The notes under the pieces were generated by a model that searched no databases, was not told the origin of the DNA, and saw only the letters and a program-made list of their open reading frames with translations. The position numbers and the translations under genes are program-made. DNA of 59,222 nucleotides from a virus: positions 1 to 59,222 of IMG/VR virus record IMGVR_UViG_3300043411_000192; one strand, given 5' to 3'. Of the stretch, positions 36,001 through 43,419 are shown one piece after another; positions within the stretch are counted from its first letter, which is position 1, and each line of letters starts with the position of its first letter.

Positions 36001-36344
36001 GCAACAACGTGTTGGACGACGGCTCTGGCATCGTGTTCGACACCGACTTCTCCCCAGCACGATTCTGGCCGTTCTTCCTCGACTCGGCCAACGGCGCAGC
36101 GGTTACTCCGTCGACCACGCTGGCGAACGTCGGGGACGGCAGGGTCGTCATCGAATCCTCCACCGCAGGCACAGGGGCCACTCTTGAAGTTGGTTCTGTT
36201 ACCGGCATGAATTATGTTGACCTGAAGGATGTTGTTATGAATGGTGCCGATACATATATTGAGGCTACTTCCGTAATAAGAAGTAACGTCAAGGGTGTGC
36301 GTCGAGGCCCACAAACCGGCATGTCGATGATGATGGGAGTTTAG
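33033..36344 (+). CDS. Large mosaic adhesin-like fibre protein
   Basis: An 1103-residue protein with a GTG start after TTAGGAG. Two copies of a module ([10 protein letters not shown] near residue 5 and [11 protein letters not shown] near 545, each followed by GASVP and a DD-V strand) begin beta-rich repeats of autotransporter or beta-helix style. Residues about 825-1065 form a LamG/concanavalin-like lectin domain ([27 protein letters not shown]). The DNA alternates sharply between AT-rich and GC-rich blocks (GC-rich at about 33190-33985, 34690-34790, 35578-36180) without breaking the frame. Likely a receptor or glycan binder assembled by recombination. Confidence 0.75.
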   Translation: MATRYWVGSGTWNAASTANWSATSTTGPTGASVPTAADDVVFDASSGNCDLAPGGRLCRSLDASTYTGAMVFSSGGTATLSVGDSVPGPGNVAFRLSAAMTFTTGGVSFPSTITFASTSTTAQTITTNGKTLPNVTFNGAGGKWQLQDALTSSGMITTTAGGFFGNGQTITAASFNGGTTGVRTVDITNCSITLTVGGGTPWNMGFTPSNLTFVSTGSTITFTGSLGLEFRGGALTYNNFVNTMTTGTTPIQMSAVNTFNNLTFTGAAGTACQVMLAANQIVAGTLTITGNSATNRVLCYSETLGTPRVITAAATALTDVDFMDIAIVGPTGSTITSDSFNRSNGALHGSTSDAAAGGSGLTWSTGSNFNIASNASTANSSSSYITIPVATSNMEVSATVPTLVTSGHAGVAARISSITNFVFYGVSNASTQSVLMYQIGSTSSSVSCGLVAAGSTISLRVIDQIAVALVNGTVVGTLAIPPASSFTSPNNAGLQQMSTGTIDDFAVKNLASVTGTRLGDCLGNSGITFTTASGTARDGGGAGVKRYAVAAGNWSSTATWSESDGGAPGASVPLPQDDVYIKRSFSSETITIDMPRLCRLLDFTGSTGTLHTSQLVTTATIFGSLVLANIPGNLLASNIRLLGKSNTITTNSRTFINANAALVIDGSYTMTDQLFVGGDLSSIYGSLNTGSYAISCGRFMFSYSGTLNLGSSSITITQTGAATPAWTVSSLVNLSAASSTITFALDAPIGGATSSAAATHTFAGGDKSYGTLTYTVADSPGALTITGSNTFGTVNIGSGRSLKLTSGTTQKIGTLNLNGVPRGGVRLPGVGGTYLSTPDSAAVSVTGDIDIRCRVALTDYTAASEGALVTKFGAAGQRSFRFYFDSVGRLNFNMSTDGTANTGLQWQAGPTFVDGTTYWVRTTRTAAGTLRFFYAADQPTMPTSWTEAGLSQTLSAGQNIFDSTSPVEIGSMTLGTAYLANGVFYRAQIRNNVLDDGSGIVFDTDFSPARFWPFFLDSANGAAVTPSTTLANVGDGRVVIESSTAGTGATLEVGSVTGMNYVDLKDVVMNGADTYIEATSVIRSNVKGVRRGPQTGMSMMMGV

Positions 36345-36345
36345 G

Positions 36346-37656
36346 ATGACAACGTATATAGTGACACAAGGAATTCAAGGTCCAGAGGGTGCTCAGGGGC
36401 CTGCTGGCGCTACTGGTCCTGATTCCACTGTTCCCGGTCCTACCGGCGCTCAGGGGGCTACTGGTGCGGGCGCTACGGGTCCTCAGGGTCCAACTGGACC
36501 AGAGGGGGCAACTGGCCCACAGGGCGCTTCCGGTGTTGGTGCTCAAGGATTCACCGGCCCGCAGGGAGCTACGGGTGCATCTGGAGAAAATGGTTTAGCC
36601 GGTTCTACTGGCGCTACGGGTCCACAGGGGGCGACTGGTGTGACCGATCACGGGCTGTTGACCGGGCTGTCCGACGACGACCACACCCAGTACGCGAAGA
36701 AGGCATCGAACCTGTCAGACCTCGCCTCGGCCGCGACGGCACGAACCAACCTTGGTTTGGGCACGGCGGCGGTGGCTGCGACCGGGGACTTCGACGCCGC
36801 AGGCACGGCGGCAGGACTGGTTGATGACCTGTCGGGTGTGTCGAACCAGGCGACCGCCCGCGCGAACCTCGGACTCGGTACCGCGGCGACGGCGGCGACT
36901 GGCGACTTTGCTGCTGCGTCGCACACGCACACCGGTACTCAGGTCACGGTCGATGCGTCGGGGTTCAACGGCAACCTCACCACATCGGACGACACGTTGC
37001 AGGAGGTCGCGCAGAAACTCGACGACCTCGCGGTTGGTGGGTCGGAGACGTTGGCTGCGTCGATCATCGACGCCAAAGGCGACCTCATCGTCGGCACAGC
37101 GAACGACACTGCGGGACGCCTGCCTGTGTCCGCGACGAACGGCGCTGTCCTCGTTTCGGATTCCGCTGCGAGCACCGGGTTGAACTGGGCGGTCGACCCG
37201 TTCATCGTCACGCTGCCTGGCGCGAGCCCGACGCTCCTCGCTGCGATCGCCAACTACGCCTTCGCGATGCGGGTGTTCGGTGCCGGGACCATCTCGAAGG
37301 TCGCCCTGCAGATCGGCACGTCGTCGGGCAACATCTGCGTCGGCGTCTACTCGAACACTGGTGTCGGTTACAACGCCACCCCGAACGCCCGCCTCGCCAC
37401 GTCCGGTTCGGTGGCGTGCCCGTCCACCGGCTACCAAGAAGTCGCTCTTGGGTCGTCGGTTGAGGTGCGAACCGGTGACTGGCTTGTCGTCGCGTTCGAC
37501 AACGCCAGCGCCACGTTCTACGGCGTCGCAGCACCAGGGTCAGGGTTGGCGAACAACGGCCTGGTCCGCACCGCGAACTCGTCGTTCCCGCTGCCCACCA
37601 CGTTCACCGCGCTCAGCAGCCATGATCGCTCGGTGCGCCTGTGGGGAATTCCGTGA
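36346..37656 (+). CDS. Collagen-like fibre protein with GC-rich distal part
   Basis: A 436-residue protein. Residues 8-98 are collagen-like Gly-X-Y repeats encoded by AT-rich phage-type DNA. At about 36640 ([10 protein letters not shown]) the DNA turns GC-rich for the rest. The distal part has [17 protein letters not shown], common in phage fibres, two repeats of [12 protein letters not shown] type and a C-terminal jelly-roll-like domain (about 285-436). The GTGA at the end overlaps the esterase start. Confidence 0.78.
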   Translation: MTTYIVTQGIQGPEGAQGPAGATGPDSTVPGPTGAQGATGAGATGPQGPTGPEGATGPQGASGVGAQGFTGPQGATGASGENGLAGSTGATGPQGATGVTDHGLLTGLSDDDHTQYAKKASNLSDLASAATARTNLGLGTAAVAATGDFDAAGTAAGLVDDLSGVSNQATARANLGLGTAATAATGDFAAASHTHTGTQVTVDASGFNGNLTTSDDTLQEVAQKLDDLAVGGSETLAASIIDAKGDLIVGTANDTAGRLPVSATNGAVLVSDSAASTGLNWAVDPFIVTLPGASPTLLAAIANYAFAMRVFGAGTISKVALQIGTSSGNICVGVYSNTGVGYNATPNARLATSGSVACPSTGYQEVALGSSVEVRTGDWLVVAFDNASATFYGVAAPGSGLANNGLVRTANSSFPLPTTFTALSSHDRSVRLWGIP

Positions 37657-38672
37657 TCGGACGGGGCCGCCCCGTCCCACCCGCCGACACCGCGGACCTG
37701 TTCGTGTCGCCGTCGGGCACTGGTGACGGATCGACCGAAGCAACCCCCGACAGCCTCTACGACGCGATTACCACGGCGACCACCGGGCAGACGATCGCGA
37801 TGCTGCCCGGTGCGTATGCGGGCGCCGGGTCGTTCGACAAGCAGGTGACGATCCGGCCGCGCACCGGCAACATCGGGTACAGCGTCACGCAGACCACCGG
37901 GCTGTGCTACCCGGCGCGCGGGTCGCTCGGCTCGATCGTGCTCGACGGCGTGAAGATCACGTCGATGGTCGGCACCGCAGGCGGCACCGAATACTGGACG
38001 CTCGCCACCCCATCCGAATACACCTCTGGCTCGAAGATGGGTGTCATCTACTGCCACGGCGCGACCGGCGACGAAACCCAGCCGTGGGCGTCGTGGCCGT
38101 TCGCTCTCGGCAACATCATCCGCTCCGTCATCCAGACAGGGTTTCCGGTGCTGTCGATCCACGGCGGCGGCGACACCTGGGGCAACGCCACGTTCAAGGC
38201 CCGCATGGACGAAGCGGTCGCAGCGTTCCCCGGCCTCGGCGCCAAGGACGCTCCCGTCGCCGTGATGGGCGGGTCGATGGGCGCCCTGTCGCTCAACTGG
38301 GTGAAGGACCACCTGGCCGACACCGCCTGTTTCGTCGGCATCACCCCCGTCACCGACGTGTCCGACATCCACACGAACAACCGTTCGAGTCTCGCCGGGT
38401 CGATCAATACCGCCTACTCCACATGGTCCGAAGCGACCTACGGGGCGACCTACAACCCCAAGACCTACGCAGCCGGGTCGCTCACCGGCCTCGACTACAA
38501 GGCGTGGTACGGGGCATCGGACAGCATCGTCATCACCACCACCGTGACCGACATCGTGACCGCGATCGGTGGCACCGCCTCCGCAGTCTCGGTCACCGGG
38601 GACCACACGTCCGCTCTCGGCAACATCCCCGCCGCCGATGTCGTCGCGTTCCTCGTCGCGAACCAGTCGTAG
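37653..38672 (+). CDS. Fibre-linked alpha/beta hydrolase (esterase-like)
   Basis: A 339-residue protein with a start at GTG 37653 overlapping the previous stop; GTG 37641 is an alternative. The N-terminus (about 12-85) resembles the first turns of a pectate-lyase-like beta-helix ([12 protein letters not shown]). The rest is an alpha/beta hydrolase: YCHGATGD for the oxyanion region, nucleophile elbow VMGGSMGAL, then YGASDSIV (candidate Asp) and TGDHTSAL (candidate His). A cell-surface deacylase or depolymerase is inferred. It is encoded wholly in GC-rich DNA. Confidence 0.7.
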   Translation: MIGRGRPVPPADTADLFVSPSGTGDGSTEATPDSLYDAITTATTGQTIAMLPGAYAGAGSFDKQVTIRPRTGNIGYSVTQTTGLCYPARGSLGSIVLDGVKITSMVGTAGGTEYWTLATPSEYTSGSKMGVIYCHGATGDETQPWASWPFALGNIIRSVIQTGFPVLSIHGGGDTWGNATFKARMDEAVAAFPGLGAKDAPVAVMGGSMGALSLNWVKDHLADTACFVGITPVTDVSDIHTNNRSSLAGSINTAYSTWSEATYGATYNPKTYAAGSLTGLDYKAWYGASDSIVITTTVTDIVTAIGGTASAVSVTGDHTSALGNIPAADVVAFLVANQS

Positions 38673-38680
38673 GAGCTCTC

Positions 38681-39190
38681 ATGCCGCCGTTCCTCACCTC
38701 CACCGTCATCCCCGGCGAGATGCTCGCCGGTACCCGCCTCCTGTCAGCGAACACGCTGTACTACATCCCGTTCCCATGCATGAGAACCACAACGTTCGAC
38801 CGCATCCAGTCCTATTGCGGGGCGTCTGGGCACAGCATCCGAATGGGCATCTACGAATCCGGCAGCGACGGGTTGCCGGGCGCGTTGCTGTTGGACGCCG
38901 GGGCTGCGACCGCGCCCGTCGCCTCCACGGCCCTCACCATCACCATTTCGCAGGCGTTGGTCGGCGGCACCCTGTACTGGCTCGGGCTGGTCTCGGACAG
39001 CGCGGCGACGGTCGTGAAGTGTTCGCCGATCGGTTCGCAGGCGTTCGGTCTAGCAAGCGCGATGGGCACCGGCGGCAACCAGGCAGTCATCTCGCAGTCC
39101 CACACGTACGGCGCGTTGCCGTCGAACGCGTCGGGGCTGTCGTACACAAACTCGGGGGATCTGCCAGCGATCGGAGTGAGGGCATCATGA
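38681..39190 (+). CDS. Fibre C-terminal-domain protein (jelly-roll-like)
   Basis: A 169-residue protein with ATG 38681 after AGGAG. LSANTLYYIPFPCMRTTTFD, then SIRMGIYESGSDGLPGALLLDAG and GGTLYWLGLVSD, match a beta-sandwich domain also seen at the ends of the 30517 and 36346 fibres. It overlaps the next gene as ATGA. Probably a detached fibre-tip domain acting in trans or a receptor-binding head. GC-rich DNA. Confidence 0.6.
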   Translation: MPPFLTSTVIPGEMLAGTRLLSANTLYYIPFPCMRTTTFDRIQSYCGASGHSIRMGIYESGSDGLPGALLLDAGAATAPVASTALTITISQALVGGTLYWLGLVSDSAATVVKCSPIGSQAFGLASAMGTGGNQAVISQSHTYGALPSNASGLSYTNSGDLPAIGVRAS

Positions 39191-39468
39191 GAACGGTCAT
39201 CACCTACGGCGTCGGCGGCTACAACCCTGATTTGCCGAACGGCAACATCGTCGAACAGACGGTCGACAACCTCGACGGCACCGGCACGAGGACCACCTAC
39301 GACGCCGACGGCAACGTCACCAGCGTCGAACAACTCACCGGGCTACCGATCCCCGTGCCACCCGAGCCGACCGCGGAGGAACGACTCGCGACCCTGCTCG
39401 CGGCGTTGACCGACGCGCAGTCGCTCGAAGAGATCCGTGATGCCGCTGCTGCGGCAGGGGGCAACTGA
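39187..39468 (+). CDS. Small fibre-associated protein, GC-rich paralogue of 32223 gene
   Basis: A 93-residue protein. Its N-terminal half aligns with the 32223 product (both MRT, GGY-N/D-P, DGTGT, YDADGN or YDVDGT, then an LP-IP or LEIP turn). The C-terminal helix (LATLLAALTDAQSLEEIRDAA) is shorter and Ala-rich. It follows the jelly-roll domain gene as its paralogue does, so the two-gene unit is duplicated. Confidence 0.65.
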   Translation: MRTVITYGVGGYNPDLPNGNIVEQTVDNLDGTGTRTTYDADGNVTSVEQLTGLPIPVPPEPTAEERLATLLAALTDAQSLEEIRDAAAAAGGN

Positions 39469-39578
39469 TGGCAACCAAGCGTGAACGGCTCGACAGCCTG
39501 ACGGCGAAGATTCGGGGCAATATCGACGTGGACATTCAACATCGAACCTTGGAGCAGTCTTGTTGTGAGGAACTATAA
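39468..39578 (+). CDS. Short frame across a GC junction, possible truncated remnant
   Basis: A 36-residue frame starting in overlap with the previous stop (TGATG). Its first about 22 codons are GC-rich (MATKRERLDSLTAKIRG) and its last about 12 AT-rich, so it runs across the right border of the GC-rich island and stops soon after. It looks like the head of a gene cut by recombination. A functional peptide cannot be excluded. Confidence 0.4.
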   Translation: MATKRERLDSLTAKIRGNIDVDIQHRTLEQSCCEEL

Positions 39579-39750
39579 GATCAACAACTTTACTGCTGGC
39601 TGGTCTAGGGGTCAGGTTGTGTTCTCTGGTGGACCCGATTTCAACTGTCAAGTGTTTGATGTTGATTTTACTAATCTTGTTGTAACTGATCCTAGGGGTG
39701 AGACTAACGACTTTAGCATTGCAGCTTGTGCTGATATTATGATAAAATAA
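39565..39750 (+). CDS. Hypothetical small protein at island border, maybe a fragment
   Basis: A 61-residue beta-like product with a GTG start and only a GGAG 12 bases upstream. No family is recognised. It lies just to the right of the GC junction and could be the tail of a gene disrupted there, or a small genuine gene. Confidence 0.4.
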   Translation: MRNYKINNFTAGWSRGQVVFSGGPDFNCQVFDVDFTNLVVTDPRGETNDFSIAACADIMIK

Positions 39751-39771
39751 ACTATAAAAAGGAAAAAGGAT

Positions 39772-40011
39772 ATGTTTGGAAGAGATAAGGAATTTTTAGG
39801 TAAACGTAGAGATAGAGCAATAGCAATTATTCTCTCATATAAAGAGAGAGAATGTGACGACTATTTACCTGACTACGTTTCTAGAGAATTAAGGAAAGTT
39901 GTTTTAGATCAAATAAATGATATTTGTGATTTAGCTATGGATCTAATGAATGACGATATAGATTTTAACGAGGAGTTTCTAAATAAATTGGATGAGATTC
40001 TAGAACGATAG
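39772..40011 (+). CDS. Hypothetical small helical acidic protein
   Basis: A 79-residue helical, acidic protein with a good Shine-Dalgarno (AAAAAGGA) before ATG. No motif is recognised. It begins the AT-rich block after the fibre island and directly precedes the neck protein gene. Confidence 0.6.
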   Translation: MFGRDKEFLGKRRDRAIAIILSYKERECDDYLPDYVSRELRKVVLDQINDICDLAMDLMNDDIDFNEEFLNKLDEILER

Positions 40012-40020
40012 AGGTGAATT

Positions 40021-40803
40021 ATGGCTCGCAAAGGTAACACGACCGTTACTCTAGATATTAGATATATTCTTGAAGACGTTGCTAAGCAAGCGAATAAAGA
40101 ATTAGCTAAGGAGCTACGTCTATGGGCCAGAACAGCTAAAAGAAATGTTACTCGCGCCTCTGGGCTGAAGCAGTTAAATCAAAAGGTTGCTGACAAAGCT
40201 AGAGAGAGAGTTATTAATTCTTACGAGTCTAGTTCTATTGGTGAGAGAAAATCATATAGATACAATGACCGTGGAAAGTTCCGTCGTTATGCTAATGGTA
40301 GAATGGAAAAGGCTCTAAGAGATCCTAAAACAATTACTGCTGATGAGCATGGAATTAAGTTTATTGATGCTAGCAGAATGGACTACTGGGCTAAGCAGTG
40401 GTACAGACTGAACTTCGGTACGAAGGGTGGTAACACTAAGAGAGCACCATCTGCTCAGTCGATGAACTTCTTTGGTGTCCAGACTGGTGTGAGAGTAAGT
40501 TTAGACCAGTACCCAGCATCTAAGGACTTTAGAATTCCTAAAGGTTTTTTCTCTATGACCTTCGCTCCGAAGACAGCAGGAACAAAACTTAGAAAGCCTC
40601 GTGGTGCAAATGATGCCTTCTATGCTGCCCGTAAAGATAAAAGACAACGAGCGATTCCAAGCAAGACTACACCATTCTTTTCTGGGAAAGCCAGCGCAAG
40701 TATTAGTGGTCAGCGATTCCTAGATTCCGGTGCTTCTTATATAAACGCTTATTATGGTAGACAGTTTGCGGCGCTTGCACGATCTTGGCTTGAAATAAAA
40801 TGA
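40021..40803 (+). CDS. Putative neck / tail-completion protein (HK97 gp10-like)
   Basis: A 260-residue basic protein. The helical N-terminus (ILEDVAKQANKELAKELRLWARTAKRNV) followed by a beta domain resembles HK97 gp10-type proteins, longer than the usual about 120-150 residues because of an insertion (about 110-215, FNFGTKGGN-like and KGFFSMTFAPK). Located between small hypotheticals and the tail tube, where such proteins normally lie. Moderate certainty. Confidence 0.55.
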   Translation: MARKGNTTVTLDIRYILEDVAKQANKELAKELRLWARTAKRNVTRASGLKQLNQKVADKARERVINSYESSSIGERKSYRYNDRGKFRRYANGRMEKALRDPKTITADEHGIKFIDASRMDYWAKQWYRLNFGTKGGNTKRAPSAQSMNFFGVQTGVRVSLDQYPASKDFRIPKGFFSMTFAPKTAGTKLRKPRGANDAFYAARKDKRQRAIPSKTTPFFSGKASASISGQRFLDSGASYINAYYGRQFAALARSWLEIK

Positions 40804-40806
40804 TAG

Positions 40807-40825
40807 GACGATAACTACTATAGGA
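40807..40825 (+). promoter_or_regulatory. Recurrent phage promoter motif before endonuclease and tail tube
   Basis: GACGATAACTACTATAGGA, a full match, starts 64 bp before the TTG of the GIY-YIG gene. A small hairpin (GCAGA, then TCTGC) follows. It probably drives the tail-tube transcript originally. Confidence 0.6.
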
Positions 40826-40870
40826 AGCAGAGCAAAGGTTCTGCGATTCATATATTAGTCGGAGGAAGTC

Positions 40871-41701
40871 TTGTTATATGTTTATGGTCTACTAGATCCT
40901 GAGACAAAAATAATAAGGTATGTAGGCCAGACTAATAAACTTCAGAAAAGATTGAACGATCATATCTCTGAAGCTAAGTACAGTTCAAAATTTAACAGAA
41001 AGAATAATTGGATTAGGTTTTTATTAAAGAATAACTTAAAACCTGAAATGATAGTTCTGGAAGAATTTAAAGATAGATATTCTTGTAATAAAGGTGAAGT
41101 ATTTCATATTTCTCAATTACTAGATTGTGGCTTCGATTTAACAAATGCGACTTCTGGCGGTGATAGTTTTTATACTAGGTCGGCAGAGTCAATCCAAAGA
41201 GCTTCTAATTCTAAACTGGGTAAGAAACTCTCTGAAGAGACAAAGCATAAAATGAAAGAGTCTGCTAAAAGAAGAATTAACCCTGATGAAATAGAAAGAT
41301 TAAGATCTATATCAAATGGAACTCCACCAAACTTTAAAGGTGAAGAAGTCTTAAATTCAAAACTCAAGGAAAAAGATGTCATCTGCATAAGAAGACAATT
41401 AAATTCTGGTTTTAGATTAACAGATATCTGTAAAGAATTTCCAAATATATCTGTTTCCACAATTCATAATGCAGCAATAGGTAAAACTTGGGCGCATGTG
41501 AATGAACCATTTTTTAAGCCACGGAAAGCGGTTAAATTAACTAAAGAAAATGTTATAGAAATTAGGTCGTTGTTAAACGAAAATATTTCTCAAACTGAAA
41601 TTGCCATTAGGTATAGTATAGATCCTTCAACCGTTTCTAATATCAAAACTGGCAAAAGACGTAAAAACGTAAAATCTACTGTTACTAAAACAGTCTCATA
41701 A
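40871..41701 (+). CDS. Free-standing GIY-YIG homing endonuclease
   Basis: A 276-residue protein. The N-terminal GIY-YIG core is VYGLL followed by RYVGQT (residues 4-21), then an Arg/His helix (LQKRLNDHISEA) and a Glu (KGEVFHI) that fits the metal site. A NUMOD-like helix (GKKLSEETKHKMKESAKRR, about 117-135) and two HTH-like DNA-binding units (about 170-205, 225-265) follow. The TTG start has GGAGGAAG. Its stop overlaps the Shine-Dalgarno of the tail-tube gene. Such genes spread by cutting intronless or endonuclease-free alleles of neighbours. Confidence 0.85.
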   Translation: MLYVYGLLDPETKIIRYVGQTNKLQKRLNDHISEAKYSSKFNRKNNWIRFLLKNNLKPEMIVLEEFKDRYSCNKGEVFHISQLLDCGFDLTNATSGGDSFYTRSAESIQRASNSKLGKKLSEETKHKMKESAKRRINPDEIERLRSISNGTPPNFKGEEVLNSKLKEKDVICIRRQLNSGFRLTDICKEFPNISVSTIHNAAIGKTWAHVNEPFFKPRKAVKLTKENVIEIRSLLNENISQTEIAIRYSIDPSTVSNIKTGKRRKNVKSTVTKTVS

Positions 41702-41713
41702 GGAGGTAGAACA

Positions 41714-42967
41714 ATCGCTCTAAGTGGTGGTCAAATTATTACACAAGCAGGTAAGTATGTTCTAGACCGTATCCAGACCGGTGGTCCTGGCGATCTAAAC
41801 ATCCCTGAAGAAAAAATCTACGAACTAGGTAACTACGAAAGTATCGCTACCATTCGTGACATTCCAGAAATTTCATTCGACCTAGAGTCATTCGATATGA
41901 CAACAGAGTTTGAAGCGATCCTCGTAAATGAAGATCCCTCAACATTCTCTTCAACTGTCGGCTCTAACGAGATTGATTTCCGTGACGCTGTTCCAATCGA
42001 CATCGTTTCACCTTGGAAGTCTCGCCGTGGTCAGTTCGACATCGTTAAGGGTGTAGTTATCCCTTATCTAACTCTAGAGTCAGCAACATACCGTTTCGGT
42101 GTTGGTGAGTCGAGCACACAGTCATTCACAATGCGTGGTGACTCAATCTTCTATACTCCTGGTCAGCCTTACATTCAGGAAGAGACAAACGTCGGTGTGG
42201 GTCCATACACCCTAGATCGTACAGCTTCTCTATACGACCAGAACGGTGATAGCATTTACGCTCTAAGCGTTTGTTTAGTAGACTCAACATCTAAGGCATA
42301 CAAGAGACTATTCTTCGATGACTCTGGTGACACTGGCTACCTAAACACTGCTACAACTCTAACTCTAGCTGACGATGATTCAGCTACTTACGATACTGTT
42401 CGTATCACATATGGTTCTCTAACTACAACCAACTACACTCAGACAGGTAACAACCCTGAAGGACAGAAGATTCACGCTACAACTTCTGTTAAACCTGCTG
42501 CGGTTCGTGGTAAAGACATCGACGTATACATCGGTTCAACTGATGCTACTCCAGTCTTCACTCGTCTAAACTCCGTACAGAGCTTTGAGACAACTTGGAC
42601 AGCCAACCTAGAGAACGATGAGGAACTAGGTAACGAGCGTTATGTTTCAACAGAATATGACGTACCTGAGGTAAACGGTTCAATTGGTGTTAAGCCATTC
42701 GATCCAGCCGATCTTTTCACTAAGATTTCTCAGATCACAGGCGTAAGCGCTTCTGAGGTTATCGGCCCCAACATCACAACCCCAGTACCTCTAGAAATTC
42801 GTGTATCTCACCCAGATACAGGTGCTCGTCTAAAGACTCTATACATCCCAGATGCTCGCTTCAGCGTTCCAGGCTACTCAGGTCAGGCTAACACTAAGCT
42901 AGAGACTTCAATGAACTTCACCTCAGACGGTGGTAACCTTTACATCTACAACGGAAGTCGAGTATAA
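41714..42967 (+). CDS. Major tail tube protein, likely with an ATC start
   Basis: A 417-residue protein if begun at ATC 41714. The frame is open from TAA 41699, and no ATG, GTG or TTG occurs before ATG 41897. A perfect AGGAGGT sits 6 bases before ATC, and the 61 extra residues (ALSGGQIITQAGKYVLDRIQ, then GGPGDLNIPEEKIY) look like a real tube N-terminus. The beta-rich body repeats tube-like segments (SFETTWTANLENDEELG; KPFDPADLFTKI). It is followed by a strong terminator and has highly biased codons, so it is abundant. It could alternatively start at 41897. Confidence 0.75.
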   Translation: MALSGGQIITQAGKYVLDRIQTGGPGDLNIPEEKIYELGNYESIATIRDIPEISFDLESFDMTTEFEAILVNEDPSTFSSTVGSNEIDFRDAVPIDIVSPWKSRRGQFDIVKGVVIPYLTLESATYRFGVGESSTQSFTMRGDSIFYTPGQPYIQEETNVGVGPYTLDRTASLYDQNGDSIYALSVCLVDSTSKAYKRLFFDDSGDTGYLNTATTLTLADDDSATYDTVRITYGSLTTTNYTQTGNNPEGQKIHATTSVKPAAVRGKDIDVYIGSTDATPVFTRLNSVQSFETTWTANLENDEELGNERYVSTEYDVPEVNGSIGVKPFDPADLFTKISQITGVSASEVIGPNITTPVPLEIRVSHPDTGARLKTLYIPDARFSVPGYSGQANTKLETSMNFTSDGGNLYIYNGSRV

Positions 42968-43014
42968 TTAATAGGTTCAAGAGTCTGATAGATTCTAAAT
43001 CTAAATCTTACTGA

Positions 43015-43051
43015 GAGGGAAGAAGACCTAAAAGTCTTCTTCCCTCTTTTT
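43015..43051 (+). terminator. Strong intrinsic terminator after tail tube
   Basis: GAGGGAAGAAGAC, a 6-base loop, then GTCTTCTTCCCTC is a perfect 13-bp stem followed by TTTTT. Confidence 0.95.
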
Positions 43052-43072
43052 GTTTCATTAAGGAGATTTTAA

Positions 43073-43339
43073 ATGGGTGCTCATTCCTGGGGTTGCAGAA
43101 ACCTATATAGAACTAAGAAAACAAATTATAATAAACCTTATCTAGTGTATCGAAAAGATTATTGTGAAAATCTTGAATGCACAGCAACTATAGTTGACAA
43201 ATGTCAACTTGATGTTCATCATATAGATGGTGATCATTTAAACAATGATATAGAAAATTTACAAACTTTATGTTCTAATTGTCATCGGCTGGTGACTAAA
43301 CTAAATATGGAATATGTTAATAAGATTTATCACCCCTAG
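43073..43339 (+). CDS. Free-standing HNH endonuclease
   Basis: An 88-residue protein with a complete HNH motif: LDVHHIDGDHLNNDIENLQ and LCSNCHRLV, with zinc pairs CENLEC and CSNC. Shine-Dalgarno AAGGAG lies upstream. It sits as an isolated unit between two terminators, where it disrupts nothing, as homing HNH genes often do. Confidence 0.88.
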   Translation: MGAHSWGCRNLYRTKKTNYNKPYLVYRKDYCENLECTATIVDKCQLDVHHIDGDHLNNDIENLQTLCSNCHRLVTKLNMEYVNKIYHP

Positions 43340-43355
43340 TCATGGGGGTCTTTTT
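43332..43355 (+). terminator. Terminator after the HNH gene
   Basis: ACCCC and GGGGT form a short stem around a 7-8-base loop that contains the HNH stop codon, followed by CTTTTTC. Confidence 0.75.
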
Positions 43356-43364
43356 CTTGTTTAT

Positions 43365-43383
43365 GCCGATCTATAGAATAGGA
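43365..43383 (+). promoter_or_regulatory. Recurrent phage promoter motif before chaperones
   Basis: GCCGATCTATAGAATAGGA, a full match, lies 55 bp before ATG 43420 and directly after the terminator. Confidence 0.65.
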
Positions 43384-43419
43384 CACAGGTTAACATCAAG
43401 GATACAAGGAGAAATATTA

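Noticed and set aside
37904-38680. Long rightward frame overlapping the esterase in another phase
   Set aside because: The product is Arg/His-rich, as expected from an out-of-frame reading of GC-rich coding DNA. Only the part from ATG 38681 is a real gene.
40807-40825. T7-type promoter (resemblance of ACTATAGGA to the T7 core)
   Set aside because: The spacing between CGA and CTATAGG is two bases longer than in T7, other copies diverge at the T7-specific positions, and no single-subunit RNA polymerase gene is in the window.
40804-41713. Group I intron carrying the GIY-YIG gene
   Set aside because: Only about 65 bp precede and 12 bp follow the endonuclease frame, too little for intron cores, and no upstream exon with an ATG is seen.
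43342-43419. Upstream start of the tail chaperone
   Set aside because: It would place the HNH terminator and the promoter motif inside the gene. ATG 43420 has AAGGAG.
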